Shown: positions 44,417 to 53,012 of the stretch, piece after piece
Position numbering within the stretch: the first letter of the stretch is position 1
Layout: every line of letters begins with the position of its first letter
Assembly: GCF_024055795.1 (NCBI RefSeq)
Contig: NZ_JAMXMY010000022.1
Span: forward strand, 62,001 to 126,000
Direction: 5' to 3'
Length of the DNA: 64,000 nt
Source: Actinoallomurus purpureus
GTDB taxonomy: Bacteria; Actinomycetota; Actinomycetes; Streptosporangiales; Streptosporangiaceae
Notes under the pieces: model-generated
What the model was told of the DNA's origin: nothing
Databases searched by the model: none
Seen by the model: the letters and a program-made list of their open reading frames with translations, nothing else
Made by a program: the position numbers and the translations under genes

Positions 44417-46837
44417 CTATTCGTCGAGGTCCGGGGCTTGGCGGCCGCGCTGCCAGCCCCGTTGAAGCGATGCCATCAGCGACCGGGTCTCCTCCGGCGG
44501 ACGAGTGGTGGCCGAGTCGTCGCCGGCCGCCGGTTCCGGCCGGGCCGACTCGTCGCGAAGCTGCGGGGCCATGTTCGCCTGGCGGACGCGCCTCGGCAGT
44601 TCGGGGGCGTCGTCGTCGGTCCAGCCCTCGTACGGCGTCTGGATGTCCTCACCCGCCCAGCCTGAGGCGGCCCAGTCCGGGGCGGTCCAGGCGGTCTGGA
44701 TGGTCTGGGCGGTCTGGTCGGCGTGCCAGGTCCGGTCGTCCTGCCACGTCTGGTCGTCCTGCCACTGCGGGGCGTCCGCCCACTCGCCGCCGCCCACCGG
44801 AGCGGCGATCTCACGCGGCGCGGACAGGGACGGCGGAAGCGGATCGGAGGCCTCCACCTGCACGGCGGAATGCCAGGCCTGATCGGCGATGGGCTCGTCG
44901 GACCAGGTGTTCTCGTACTCGAACCCGGCGTCACCGGCGACGAGCTCCGGCGGGACCAGTACGACCGCCCGGACACCGCCGTAGGGCGACCTGCCGAGCG
45001 TGACGCGTATCCCCTGCCGGGCGGCGAGCCTGCCGACGATGAACAGGCCGAGCCGATCGCTGTCGAGCAGGTCGAACTCCGGAGGGTTCGACACCCGCTC
45101 GTTGGCCTCGGCGAGTTCCTCGTCGTCCAGCCCGATGCCGCGGTCCTCGATCTCGATGGCGTAGCCGTGGGCCACGAGCTCACCGCGAACCTGTACCTGC
45201 GTCGTGGGCGGCGAGAACGCCGTGGCGTTCTCCATCAGCTCGGCCAGCAGGTGCGTCGTGTCGGCGACGATGGCGCCGTCGAGCGCCGCCGGCGTGGCGG
45301 CCTCCACCGTCACGCGGGTGTAGTCCTCGACCTCGGCGATCGCCGCCCGCAGGATGTCGCGGATGCCCACCGGGTTGTGCCAGCCGCGGGCGGGCGCCGC
45401 GCCCGACAGGATCGCCAGGCCCTCGGCGTGGCGGCGCATGCGCGTGGTGAGGTGGTCGAGGGCGAACAGGTCGTCGAGGACGTCCGGGTCGCGGGCCTGC
45501 TTCTCCATCGTGTCGAGCATCGCGAGCTGGCGGTGCAGCAGTGACTGGTTGCGCCACGCCAGGTTGAGGAAGACCTGGTTGATCCCTTTCCTCAGCCGCG
45601 CCTCGCCCACCGCGGCCTCGACGGCGGTCCGTTGCAGGGTGCCCAGGGCGTCCGCGACGCGGGAGACCTCCTTGCTGCTGCCGACCTTCACCGGAGGACT
45701 CTCGGCCTCGACGTCGACCTCCTCGCCACCGCGCAGCCGCTTGATGACCTGCGGCAGGCGGACCTCGGCGAGGTCGAGGGCGGCCCGCTGCAGGCCGGAC
45801 ATCTCCCGCGCCAGCGTACGGCCGAACAGGACCGACACCGTGATCGACAGCGCCAGGGCGACCAGCCCGATCCCCGCGGTCAGGTAGAGGAACAGGACGA
45901 TCCGGTCGCCGATCGGCTTGGCCTCGGTGGTCAGCGCCGTACCGGTGCCGATGGTGGCCTGTGCCCACGAGCCCATCAGAGGCTCGACGGTGGCCGGCCA
46001 GGAGGCGGTCTCCGCCGGCAGCCGGCCGCCGGGGCGCGTCCCGATGATCGCATCCTCGAGCGCGCGGAAGGCGGTGAAGCTCGCCGAGCCGGCCACGTTG
46101 TCCCACGGGGCGCGCAGGGAGGGCTTCAGCTGCGCGCGCGCCGAGTCGAAGAGGTAGCGCTCGTTGTACGCGCTCTGCGCGAACATGGCGTACGCCGGGG
46201 CCGAGATCCGGTGGCCCCTGCTCACGAGCGCCGAGGTGACCACGGCGTCCTCGCGCATCACCAGCTCGCGCGCCATGGCCGAGGAGACCAGCGCCGAGCC
46301 CTGCTGGTAGATCTCGGAGTCGTTGATCACGATCATGGTGCTGAACACCCGGATCACGGACTCGATCAGGGTGTTGTAGTCACCGATCGCGCGCAGGGGG
46401 TCCACCGAGCCGGCGTCGATCCGCCCGCGCAGGGTGGCGAGCCCGTCGAGCTGCTCCCACAGCTCATTGAGCCGCTGGTGCGTCGTCGGGCTGATGGAGC
46501 TGCGGGCGTCGCCCGACAGCGCCGACCCGCGGAACGCCGCCTGCGCGGCGTCGGCGGCGGCCCGGCCCGCGGCGACGTCCTGCCCGCCCTCCCTGCCCTT
46601 CGTGCTCAGCAGGACGGCCGACGCCCCGCGTTCGCGTTGCAGCATGGCCGCGAGGTTCGCACCCGGCAGGGCGACCTTCTCGTACGCGGTCGACGCCTCG
46701 TACTTGCCGATGGCGTCGCGCGAGGCGAGGAACGCGGCGAACCCCCACACCCCGGCAAGGCAGATGAGGGGTACGAGGACCAGCACCAACAGCCTCGTCC
46801 GCAGGGACCACCTGCCGGAACGCTTGGGGGAACGCAT
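44417..46837 (-). CDS. cvnA: Conservon sensor histidine kinase-like protein
   Basis: An 806-residue membrane protein. First membrane helix about 15-37 (LLVLVLVPLICLAGVWGFAA), an extracytoplasmic NIT-type sensor domain about 40-310, second helix about 320-342, a HAMP-like linker, then an ATPase domain with N-box ELMENATAFSPPT and G-boxes EDRGIGLDDEEL and DRLGLFIVGRLAARQGI. The C-terminal 150 residues are Trp/Gln/Asp-rich repeats (QWQDDQTWQDDRTWHADQT), likely disordered. A conventional phospho-acceptor His box is not obvious, as in other CvnA proteins. Head of the conservon operon. Confidence 0.92.
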   Translation of the reverse strand: MRSPKRSGRWSLRTRLLVLVLVPLICLAGVWGFAAFLASRDAIGKYEASTAYEKVALPGANLAAMLQRERGASAVLLSTKGREGGQDVAAGRAAADAAQAAFRGSALSGDARSSISPTTHQRLNELWEQLDGLATLRGRIDAGSVDPLRAIGDYNTLIESVIRVFSTMIVINDSEIYQQGSALVSSAMARELVMREDAVVTSALVSRGHRISAPAYAMFAQSAYNERYLFDSARAQLKPSLRAPWDNVAGSASFTAFRALEDAIIGTRPGGRLPAETASWPATVEPLMGSWAQATIGTGTALTTEAKPIGDRIVLFLYLTAGIGLVALALSITVSVLFGRTLAREMSGLQRAALDLAEVRLPQVIKRLRGGEEVDVEAESPPVKVGSSKEVSRVADALGTLQRTAVEAAVGEARLRKGINQVFLNLAWRNQSLLHRQLAMLDTMEKQARDPDVLDDLFALDHLTTRMRRHAEGLAILSGAAPARGWHNPVGIRDILRAAIAEVEDYTRVTVEAATPAALDGAIVADTTHLLAELMENATAFSPPTTQVQVRGELVAHGYAIEIEDRGIGLDDEELAEANERVSNPPEFDLLDSDRLGLFIVGRLAARQGIRVTLGRSPYGGVRAVVLVPPELVAGDAGFEYENTWSDEPIADQAWHSAVQVEASDPLPPSLSAPREIAAPVGGGEWADAPQWQDDQTWQDDRTWHADQTAQTIQTAWTAPDWAASGWAGEDIQTPYEGWTDDDAPELPRRVRQANMAPQLRDESARPEPAAGDDSATTRPPEETRSLMASLQRGWQRGRQAPDLDE

Positions 46838-47225
46838 GAGGCCACCGTCTCCGTGGGCATTTCTGAAACATATTCAAGATCCCTAAGGGCTCAAATGGCA
46901 CCACAGATCCCGCACGGGTGGCAATAGCCCCCCTGGGCCATCCCGGTACCCCTCTCTTCGGCCCCCGTGACCTCGCCGGAACCGTCTGTGACGGGTGTGA
47001 CGGCGACGGCAACCTTTCTCCGCCCCCGGGCGACTGGAAGGGCGCACCGGTCCGCCGAGGTCGCCGCCCGGCCGCGGCGGAGTCGCGTTCCGCCGCCCGC
47101 CCCCTGCCCCCGCGGGGGCGGGCGGTCCTTGCGGCGATTTCCCGGACCGCGGCCGACGCGGCCGACGCGGCCGCTAAGGTCCTCGAAGATCAAGATCGTC
47201 GGGGGCACCGATGAGGAGGAAACGT
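46838..47225. other. 388-bp divergent intergenic region between cvnA and the GH6 gene
   Basis: No gene supported. It contains a strong nested hairpin, CCGCCCGCCCC (47093-47103) with GGGGCGGGCGG (47115-47125), whose centre is the palindrome GCCCCCGCGGGGGC (47106-47119). It lies about 100 bp upstream of the GH6 start and could act on that transcript's leader. Three tandem GGCCGACGC-like units at 47150-47172 are probably composition only. Confidence 0.45.
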
Positions 47226-48257
47226 ATGACACGCGTGTTCCGGCGTGACGGCATCGTCGCGCTCGCGGCCTTGGCCGCTCTCGCGACGTCCTGTTCGTCC
47301 GGTCACCCGGCCGGCGCCACCGCCGAACACGACCGTGGCACCGGCACCTCCGCCGGGGTCTCGGCCGCCGGTAACCCGCTCACGTCGACCAAGGGCTTCT
47401 ACGTCGACCCGGGTTCCAATCCGGCGGCATGGGTCAACGGCCACCGCGGGGACGCGCGCGCGGCGCGCATCAAGGCCTCCATCGCCTCCCGGCCGATGGC
47501 GCGGTGGTTCGGCAACTGGAGCGGCGACATCACCAAGGCCGTGTCCGGTTACACCGCGGCGGCCAAGTCCAAGGGCAAGCTGCCGATCCTGGTCGCCTAC
47601 AACGTTCCGGGACGTGACTGCGGCGGGCAGTCCTCGGGCGGCGCCGGGAGCGCGGCGGCGTACCGGACGTGGATCTCGAAGTTCGCCGCGGGCATCGGCA
47701 AGCGGCCCGCCGTCGTGGTCATCGAGCCGGACGCCGTGGCGCAGGTCGACTGCCTGCCGAACGACGGCGAGCGCAAGACGCGCCTGGCGCTGCTGAGCTA
47801 CGCGGCCGGCCAGTTCAAGGCGAAGGCGCCGAACACCTGGGCCTACCTCGACGCCGGCAACGCCAAGTGGATCCCGGCGGCGACGATGGCGCAGCGGCTG
47901 CGGTCCGCGGGAGTCGGCAGCGCACGCGGGTTCGCGGTCAACGTCTCCAACTACTACACGACCGCCCAGTCGGTCGCGTACGCCAAGGCCGTGAACACGG
48001 CGCTCAAGGCGAAGTACGGCTACACGCGCCACTTCGTCGTCGACACCAGCCGCAACGGCAAGGGCGCGAAGAACGGCGAGTGGTGCAACCCGGCGGGCCG
48101 CAAGCTCGGCACGCCGTCCCGCTCGGGCGGCGGCGCGGACCTGCTGCTGTGGGTCAAGGTCCCCGGTGACTCCGACGGGTCCTGCGGGATCGGCAACGGC
48201 ATCCCGGCGGGCCAGTTCAGCCCGAACCTCGCCATGCGGCTCATCAACGGCACCTGA
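47226..48257 (+). CDS. Glycoside hydrolase family 6 lipoprotein (endoglucanase-like)
   Basis: A 343-residue secreted enzyme. The signal peptide ends in a lipobox-like LATSC near residue 23, so it is probably lipid-anchored. The GH6 domain (about 60-343) has YNVPGRDCGGQSSGGAGS (the acid Asp region), the signature VVVIEPDAVAQVDCL, FAVNVSNYY, HFVVDTSRNGKGAKNGEWCN and ADLLLWVKVPGDSDGSC. The family cleaves beta-1,4-glucan with inversion. ATG 47226 follows GGAGGA; an ATG at 47211 overlaps that site and is less likely. No cellulose-binding domain is present. Confidence 0.92.
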   Translation: MTRVFRRDGIVALAALAALATSCSSGHPAGATAEHDRGTGTSAGVSAAGNPLTSTKGFYVDPGSNPAAWVNGHRGDARAARIKASIASRPMARWFGNWSGDITKAVSGYTAAAKSKGKLPILVAYNVPGRDCGGQSSGGAGSAAAYRTWISKFAAGIGKRPAVVVIEPDAVAQVDCLPNDGERKTRLALLSYAAGQFKAKAPNTWAYLDAGNAKWIPAATMAQRLRSAGVGSARGFAVNVSNYYTTAQSVAYAKAVNTALKAKYGYTRHFVVDTSRNGKGAKNGEWCNPAGRKLGTPSRSGGGADLLLWVKVPGDSDGSCGIGNGIPAGQFSPNLAMRLINGT

Positions 48258-48273
48258 GCAGCCCGAAGGCCGT

Positions 48274-48335
48274 GTTGACTTTGGGGTTATCGCCGTTTGC
48301 CGGGGGCCCGGAAGGGCGATTTTCCCAAAGTCAAC
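48274..48335. repeat. Long intergenic hairpin, copy A
   Basis: GTTGACTTTGGG (48274-48285) and CCCAAAGTCAAC (48324-48335) pair perfectly over 12 bp; inside them ATCGCC pairs with GGCGAT. It begins 16 bases after the GH6 stop. The left half closely resembles the hairpin at 63404-63464 (GTTGA-TTGGG-ATCGCCGTT in both). It probably ends transcription and belongs to a repeat family. Confidence 0.65.
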
Positions 48336-48548
48336 GGCTCGGGCGAACCCGGCCGTGGCACACGCCCGCGGCCGGGAGCGGCCAGCGTGGGACGGGGGGC
48401 ATCGGCCCGGATTACGGGACATGACGGCGCTGCGTGAGAAAGACTTCACACAGCGGCAGATCGGCCGGGTCGCTCCGGTCGGCGCCGTTCCGCGTCGATG
48501 CCATCGCCCGCGCCGGTCGCGGGCGCGAGCCCTGTCAGGAGACCGTCC

Positions 48549-49847
48549 ATGACCACCCGCCCCCCGTGGTCCACCTGCCGGAGCCGCAGCGTGCGCGGCT
48601 CCGTCCTCGCCGCCGTCGTCGTCTTAGGAGTCGTCCTCCCGGGCGGGTCCTCCGCCCTCGCCGCGCCGGGCGACGGCTATCTCCGGCTCGCGCACCTGTC
48701 ACCGGACACGCCCGCCGTCGACGTCTACCTGTACGCCGCGGGGCGGAGCACTCCGCGCCTGGTGCTGAAACACGTGGGCTACGGCACGCTCTCGCCGTAC
48801 CAGCGGCTCAGGAGCGGCGCCTACACGGTCGCGATGCGCCCCGCCGACGCGGCCGCGTCCAGCCCGCCGGTGTTGTCGGCCAGCGTCCGCGTCCACGCGC
48901 GGGAGGCCTACACGGTCGCCGGCCTCGGCCCGTACAAGGGGATCCGGCTCAGGGTCCTGGAGGACGCCCTCACCGTGCCGGCCGGCCGCGCGGCGCTGCG
49001 CGTCGTCCAGGCGTCGCTCAAGCGGCCGGCGGTGCGCGTCACCGCCGATGGCCGCACGCTCGCCGGCGACCTCCGGTTTCCCACCGTCACCGCGTACCGC
49101 TCGATACGGGCGGGCGCGACCACGGTACGCGTCACGGGCGGGACCGGGGCCCCCGTGACGGCGCGGCTGACGTTTCCGCCCGGGTCCGTCCACACGCTCG
49201 TGGTGCTCGACGGGGCGTCGGGGCCCCGGCTGCTCGACCTGCGCGACGCCGCGACGCCTCGCCGGACACCGCGCGGCGGCGTCGACACCGGGCTCGGCGG
49301 GCTGGCCGGTCCGGTTCCCCCGCCGCGGTGGGCGGCCTCCGCCCGGCTGATCCCGCTGCCCGTGACGCCGCCAGCCGGCCGACCCGCCCACCGGACGGAG
49401 GCGTACGCCGACCCGGTGGCGCTGCGCATTCCCGCCATCGGCGTGCGGACCGCCCTGGAGCGGCTCTCGACGGACGCACACGGGCGGCTCCGTCCGCCTC
49501 GCGACCCCGCCCGCGCCGGGTGGTTCGGCGACGGCATCCGGCCCGGGGCCGCCGGGCCGGCCGTGATCGCCGGACACGTCGACTCCCGTACGGGCCCGGC
49601 CGTCTTCACCGGCCTGGGGGCTCTGCGACCGGGCGCCCGGATCCTGGTGACCGACGCACGGGGCCGGGTGGCGGTCTTCACCGTCGACCGCGTGCGGTCC
49701 TACCCGAAGACGCGGTTCCCGAGCGAGGACGTCTACGGGGCGACCCCCGATCCGCAGCTGCGCCTCATCACCTGCGGCGGCGCGTTCGACCCGGCGTCCG
49801 GGCACTACCGGCGCGACCTGGTCGTGTACGCGAGCCTCACCCCGTGA
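48549..49847 (+). CDS. DUF4397-sortase (class E/F-like) fusion protein
   Basis: A 432-residue secreted protein. Signal peptide to about residue 39 (SSALAAP); DUF4397 domain about 42-235 (YLRLAHLSPDTPAVDVYLYA, ALRVVQASLKRPAVRVTADG); a Pro-rich linker; sortase domain about 285-432 with H343 in VIAGHVDS, C409 in LRLITCGGAF and Arg 421/422 in HYRRDLVVYA, the full catalytic set. Sortases cleave sorting signals and attach or assemble surface proteins. DUF4397 and class F sortases are usually separate neighbours, so the single-chain form is notable. ATG 48549 follows AGGAG. Confidence 0.87.
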   Translation: MTTRPPWSTCRSRSVRGSVLAAVVVLGVVLPGGSSALAAPGDGYLRLAHLSPDTPAVDVYLYAAGRSTPRLVLKHVGYGTLSPYQRLRSGAYTVAMRPADAAASSPPVLSASVRVHAREAYTVAGLGPYKGIRLRVLEDALTVPAGRAALRVVQASLKRPAVRVTADGRTLAGDLRFPTVTAYRSIRAGATTVRVTGGTGAPVTARLTFPPGSVHTLVVLDGASGPRLLDLRDAATPRRTPRGGVDTGLGGLAGPVPPPRWAASARLIPLPVTPPAGRPAHRTEAYADPVALRIPAIGVRTALERLSTDAHGRLRPPRDPARAGWFGDGIRPGAAGPAVIAGHVDSRTGPAVFTGLGALRPGARILVTDARGRVAVFTVDRVRSYPKTRFPSEDVYGATPDPQLRLITCGGAFDPASGHYRRDLVVYASLTP

Positions 49848-49951
49848 GGCCGGGTGACCGCCGATCGCCGCCGGGGCGGTCGGCGGCCATCCGGGGACGA
49901 GAGACCGAAGGGCCCTACCTGACAGGGCCGGCCGGCGGTTATCGTCCTGCC

Positions 49952-51928
49952 ATGCCGGAAGGCCGAGGGCGGCTGATCGCCGGGCAGTACCGCCTCATCG
50001 AGGAGATCGGCCGGGGCGGTTTCGCGGTGGTGTGGCGGGCCCGTGACGAACGCCTGCACCGTGACGTCGCCGCCAAACGACTGTTCCTCCCCGCGCACTT
50101 CACCGAGGAGCAACGCACCGAACAGCGCCGGCGGACCCTCCAGGAGGCGCGCTCGGCGGCCCGGCTCGACCATCACGGCGTCGTCACCGTTCACGACGTG
50201 GTGGAGGACGGCGACGATCCGTGGATCATCATGGAGTACGTCGATGGGCGGTCGCTGGGCGAGCTGGTACGCACGCACGGCCCGCTCCCTCCGGAGCGCG
50301 TGGCCGACATCGGCCTGCAGTTACTCGACGCCCTCCGCGCCGCGCACCGGGCGGGGGTGCTGCACCGCGACGTCAAGCCCGGCAACGTCCTCATCGCCGG
50401 TCGGCGCGTGGTGCTCGGGGACTTCGGGCTCGCGACCGTCGAGGGCGATCCGGGCCTCACTCGGTCCGACGTGGTCATGGGCGCCCCCGCCTACCTGGCC
50501 CCCGAGCGTGCCCGTGGCGAGCCCGCCGTCGCGGCCTCCGACCTGTGGTCGCTCGGCGCCACGATGTTCTACGCCGTCGAGGGCCGGCGGCCCTTCCCCG
50601 GGGCGAACCCGAACGCGATGCTGCACGCGATCCTGACCGGCGAGCCGGCGCCCGCAGCGCACGCCGGACCGCTCCGGCCCGTCCTGGACGGCCTGCTCCG
50701 CAAGAACCTCACCGAGCGCATCGGCGCCGCCACGGCCGCCGAGCTCCTCTCCGCCGTCGCCGACCCGGCACGACCCTCCGGGGGGCGCCTCGAGGGCTCG
50801 GACCCGCGCCGTGCCGTTCCCCGTCCGGCCGCAGCGGACGGGAAAGAGCGCGGCGGGACGCGGCCGTGGAACGCGTTCGCCGAGACGACCCGGCCGGGCC
50901 GCGCCACACCCGGCGCACGGCCCTGGCACGGGCGCCACCTCACCGTGCTGCTCGCCACTCCGGTGGTGGCCCTCGCGCTGGCCCTGGTGACCATCCCGGA
51001 CCACACGGACGACGTCGCGCGGCGGCCGCAGCGGCCGTCCCGTCCGGCGAGCACCGCTCCGCGCCTCGTCGCCGCCCTGTCCGCCGGCCCGGGCGAGATC
51101 TACACCGTGGCCTTCAGCCCGGACGGGCGCACCCTCGCCACCGGAGGTGCGGACCACACCGTGCGCCTCTGGAACCTCACCGACCGGCGGCTGACGGCGA
51201 CCCTCAACGGCCACGCGTACGACGTGTTCTCGGCGGCGTTCAGCCCGGACGGCCGGACCCTCGCCACCGCGGGATACGACGGCAAGGTGCTGCTGTGGAG
51301 CGGCGACGGGCGGACACGGCTCGCGACCCTGGACACGCGCGGCAACAGCGTCGGCGCCCTGAGCTTCAGCCCCGACGGCGGCATCCTCGCGAGCGCCGGC
51401 GACGCCGTACGCCTGTGGAGCGTCTCCGGCCGCCGCCTCGCCGACACGCTCCCCGTCCGTGGCGAGAGTATGTTCACCGCCGCGTTCGCGCCACGCGGCA
51501 GCACCCTGGCCACCGCCGGCACCTGGGCGATCCGGCTGTGGGACACCGCCCGTCCCGGCCGGCCGGTCACCGTGACCCGGCTCACCTCGCTGATCGTCGG
51601 CATGGCGTTCAGCCCGGACGGCCGGACCCTCGCGGCGGGCGGTTACGACGGACACGTCCGCCTGTGGGACGTCGCCACCCACCGGCTCGTGGCGTCCCTG
51701 CCCGGCCTGCCCGGCCGTGTCAACGGCGTGACGTTCAGCCCGGACGGCCGGACCCTCGCCTGTGCCGGGGGTGACACCGTGCTGCTGTGGAACACCGTGA
51801 CGCGAAGACCCGCCGCCACCCTCACGACGCGGACGGGCGTCGTCGACACCGTCGCGTTCGCCCCCGACGGGAAGATGCTCGCGACGGGCGGTGACGACGC
51901 GACCGTACGCCTCTGGCGCGTCGCCTGA
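49952..51928 (+). CDS. Membrane Ser/Thr protein kinase with seven WD40 repeats (PkwA-like)
   Basis: A 658-residue protein. Kinase domain 10-265: glycine loop IGRGGFAVVW, K42, catalytic HRDVKPGN (D140) and DFGLA (157-161). A linker and one membrane helix (about 332-352) lead to seven WD40 units (about 365-658) such as VAFSPDGRTLATGGADHTVR and AFAPDGKMLATGGDDATVRL, enough for one closed propeller, presumably outside. PkwA of Thermomonospora curvata has this architecture. TATCGT at 49940-49945 ends six bases before the ATG and there is no ribosome site, suggesting a leaderless mRNA. Upstream in-frame extension is not family-like. Confidence 0.9.
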   Translation: MPEGRGRLIAGQYRLIEEIGRGGFAVVWRARDERLHRDVAAKRLFLPAHFTEEQRTEQRRRTLQEARSAARLDHHGVVTVHDVVEDGDDPWIIMEYVDGRSLGELVRTHGPLPPERVADIGLQLLDALRAAHRAGVLHRDVKPGNVLIAGRRVVLGDFGLATVEGDPGLTRSDVVMGAPAYLAPERARGEPAVAASDLWSLGATMFYAVEGRRPFPGANPNAMLHAILTGEPAPAAHAGPLRPVLDGLLRKNLTERIGAATAAELLSAVADPARPSGGRLEGSDPRRAVPRPAAADGKERGGTRPWNAFAETTRPGRATPGARPWHGRHLTVLLATPVVALALALVTIPDHTDDVARRPQRPSRPASTAPRLVAALSAGPGEIYTVAFSPDGRTLATGGADHTVRLWNLTDRRLTATLNGHAYDVFSAAFSPDGRTLATAGYDGKVLLWSGDGRTRLATLDTRGNSVGALSFSPDGGILASAGDAVRLWSVSGRRLADTLPVRGESMFTAAFAPRGSTLATAGTWAIRLWDTARPGRPVTVTRLTSLIVGMAFSPDGRTLAAGGYDGHVRLWDVATHRLVASLPGLPGRVNGVTFSPDGRTLACAGGDTVLLWNTVTRRPAATLTTRTGVVDTVAFAPDGKMLATGGDDATVRLWRVA

Positions 51929-51967
51929 ACGTGCCGCCGCCCAGAGCCCCCCCGCTCCGACAGGTCG

Positions 51968-51996
51968 TTGACATCAGGTGACGCCGGTTTTTAAGC
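51968..51996 (+). promoter_or_regulatory. Candidate promoter of the IclR gene
   Basis: TTGACA (51968-51973), a 17-base spacer and TTAAGC (51991-51996) resemble a housekeeping promoter about 38 bp upstream of the start at 52035. Confidence 0.45.
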
Positions 51997-52034
51997 TGTC
52001 CGGCATTTCGTACGGCGTTCGGAAGGTGGCTGTG

Positions 52035-52829
52035 ATGGGGCGTGCGGTGCCCGCGGTGACTCGCGCCCTCGACATCCTCGAGCTCTTCCTCGACCGCCCC
52101 TCCCTCTCGGCGCCGGAGATCACCGAGCGCCTCGGGCTCCCGCGTACGACGGTCCACGAGCTGGTCACCACGCTCACCGAACGGGCCTACCTCATCCCGA
52201 TGTCCGGCCAGCCGACGCGCTACCGCCTGGGCATGCGGCTGTTCCAGCTCGGCAGCGTCTTCGCCGATCAGCTCGACCTCGCCCACGAGGCACGGGAGGC
52301 CGCCCAGCGGGTCGCCGCCGATTGCGACGAGACGGTCCACGTGGCGATCCTCGACGGCACCCACGTCGTCTACATCGCCAAGGTGGACAGCACCCACCCC
52401 GTCCGGATGGTCTCCGCCGTGGGACGCCGCCTGCCGGCGCACTGCACCGGTGTCGGCAAGATGCTGCTATCCGGCCTGACGCCCCGGGCCCTCGACGCCG
52501 CGTACCCGCTCGACGGCGAGCCGACCGGGATGACGGACCGTAGCATCACCTCGCCCGTCCGGCTCCGGGACCACCTGGAGGAGGTCCGGCGCGCGGGCCT
52601 GTCGTACGACGAGTGCGAGTCGAACGACGCGGTGTTCTGCGTCGCCGCCCCCGTCTACGACCACACGGGCGAGATGGTCGCCGGGATGAGCATCTCGGCG
52701 CCGAGCATCCGCTGGGACGCGCGGCGCCGTGAGGAGTGGAGCGCCCTGATCCGCCGGGGCGCGGCAGCGCTCTCCCAGCGGCTCGGCCACCGTCCTCCCC
52801 CGAGCCCGGAGTCCACCCCGGCGCCCTGA
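52035..52829 (+). CDS. IclR-family regulator
   Basis: A 264-residue regulator. N-terminal winged helix (about 5-65): AVTRALDILELFLDRPSLSA and LGLPRTTVHELVTTLTERAY. Effector domain (about 80-250) with HVAILDGTHVVYIAKVDSTH, GRRLPAHCTGVGKMLLSGL and the late CVAAPVYDHTGEMVAGMSIS, all family signatures. ATG 52035 lies eight bases after GGAAGG. Its target is not evident: the next gene carries a LacI operator, so this protein may act elsewhere. Confidence 0.9.
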   Translation: MGRAVPAVTRALDILELFLDRPSLSAPEITERLGLPRTTVHELVTTLTERAYLIPMSGQPTRYRLGMRLFQLGSVFADQLDLAHEAREAAQRVAADCDETVHVAILDGTHVVYIAKVDSTHPVRMVSAVGRRLPAHCTGVGKMLLSGLTPRALDAAYPLDGEPTGMTDRSITSPVRLRDHLEEVRRAGLSYDECESNDAVFCVAAPVYDHTGEMVAGMSISAPSIRWDARRREEWSALIRRGAAALSQRLGHRPPPSPESTPAP

Positions 52830-52945
52830 CGGACCGGGGCCGGGCGGCCGACCCGCCGACGGCAGGACCGTCGGCGCCCCGCCCCATCGCGAGTCCTCCG
52901 GCTCGCCGTATCTTGACGGTATTCGGATGAGCTGCCAACATGCCG

Positions 52946-52961
52946 ATGTTTACGTAAACAT
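52946..52961. promoter_or_regulatory. LacI operator upstream of the GH42 gene
   Basis: ATGTTTACGTAAACAT, a perfect 16-bp palindrome 52 bp upstream of the GTG start at 53013. The same motif occurs twice in the 58.4-58.5 kb region between the importer operon and its LacI regulator. Confidence 0.8.
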
Positions 52962-53012
52962 TCCCTTCTCCGCCGGTCGTGAGGCGACCGGCCCCGGTGC
53001 GAGGAGTGACAC

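Noticed and set aside
47150-47172. Tandem GGCCGACGC-like units
   Set aside because: Too short and too close to background composition to call a repeat.
48434-49951. In-frame upstream extension of the WD40 kinase
   Set aside because: It overlaps the sortase gene in another frame, is Arg/Pro-rich and does not match kinases, which begin a few residues before the glycine loop.
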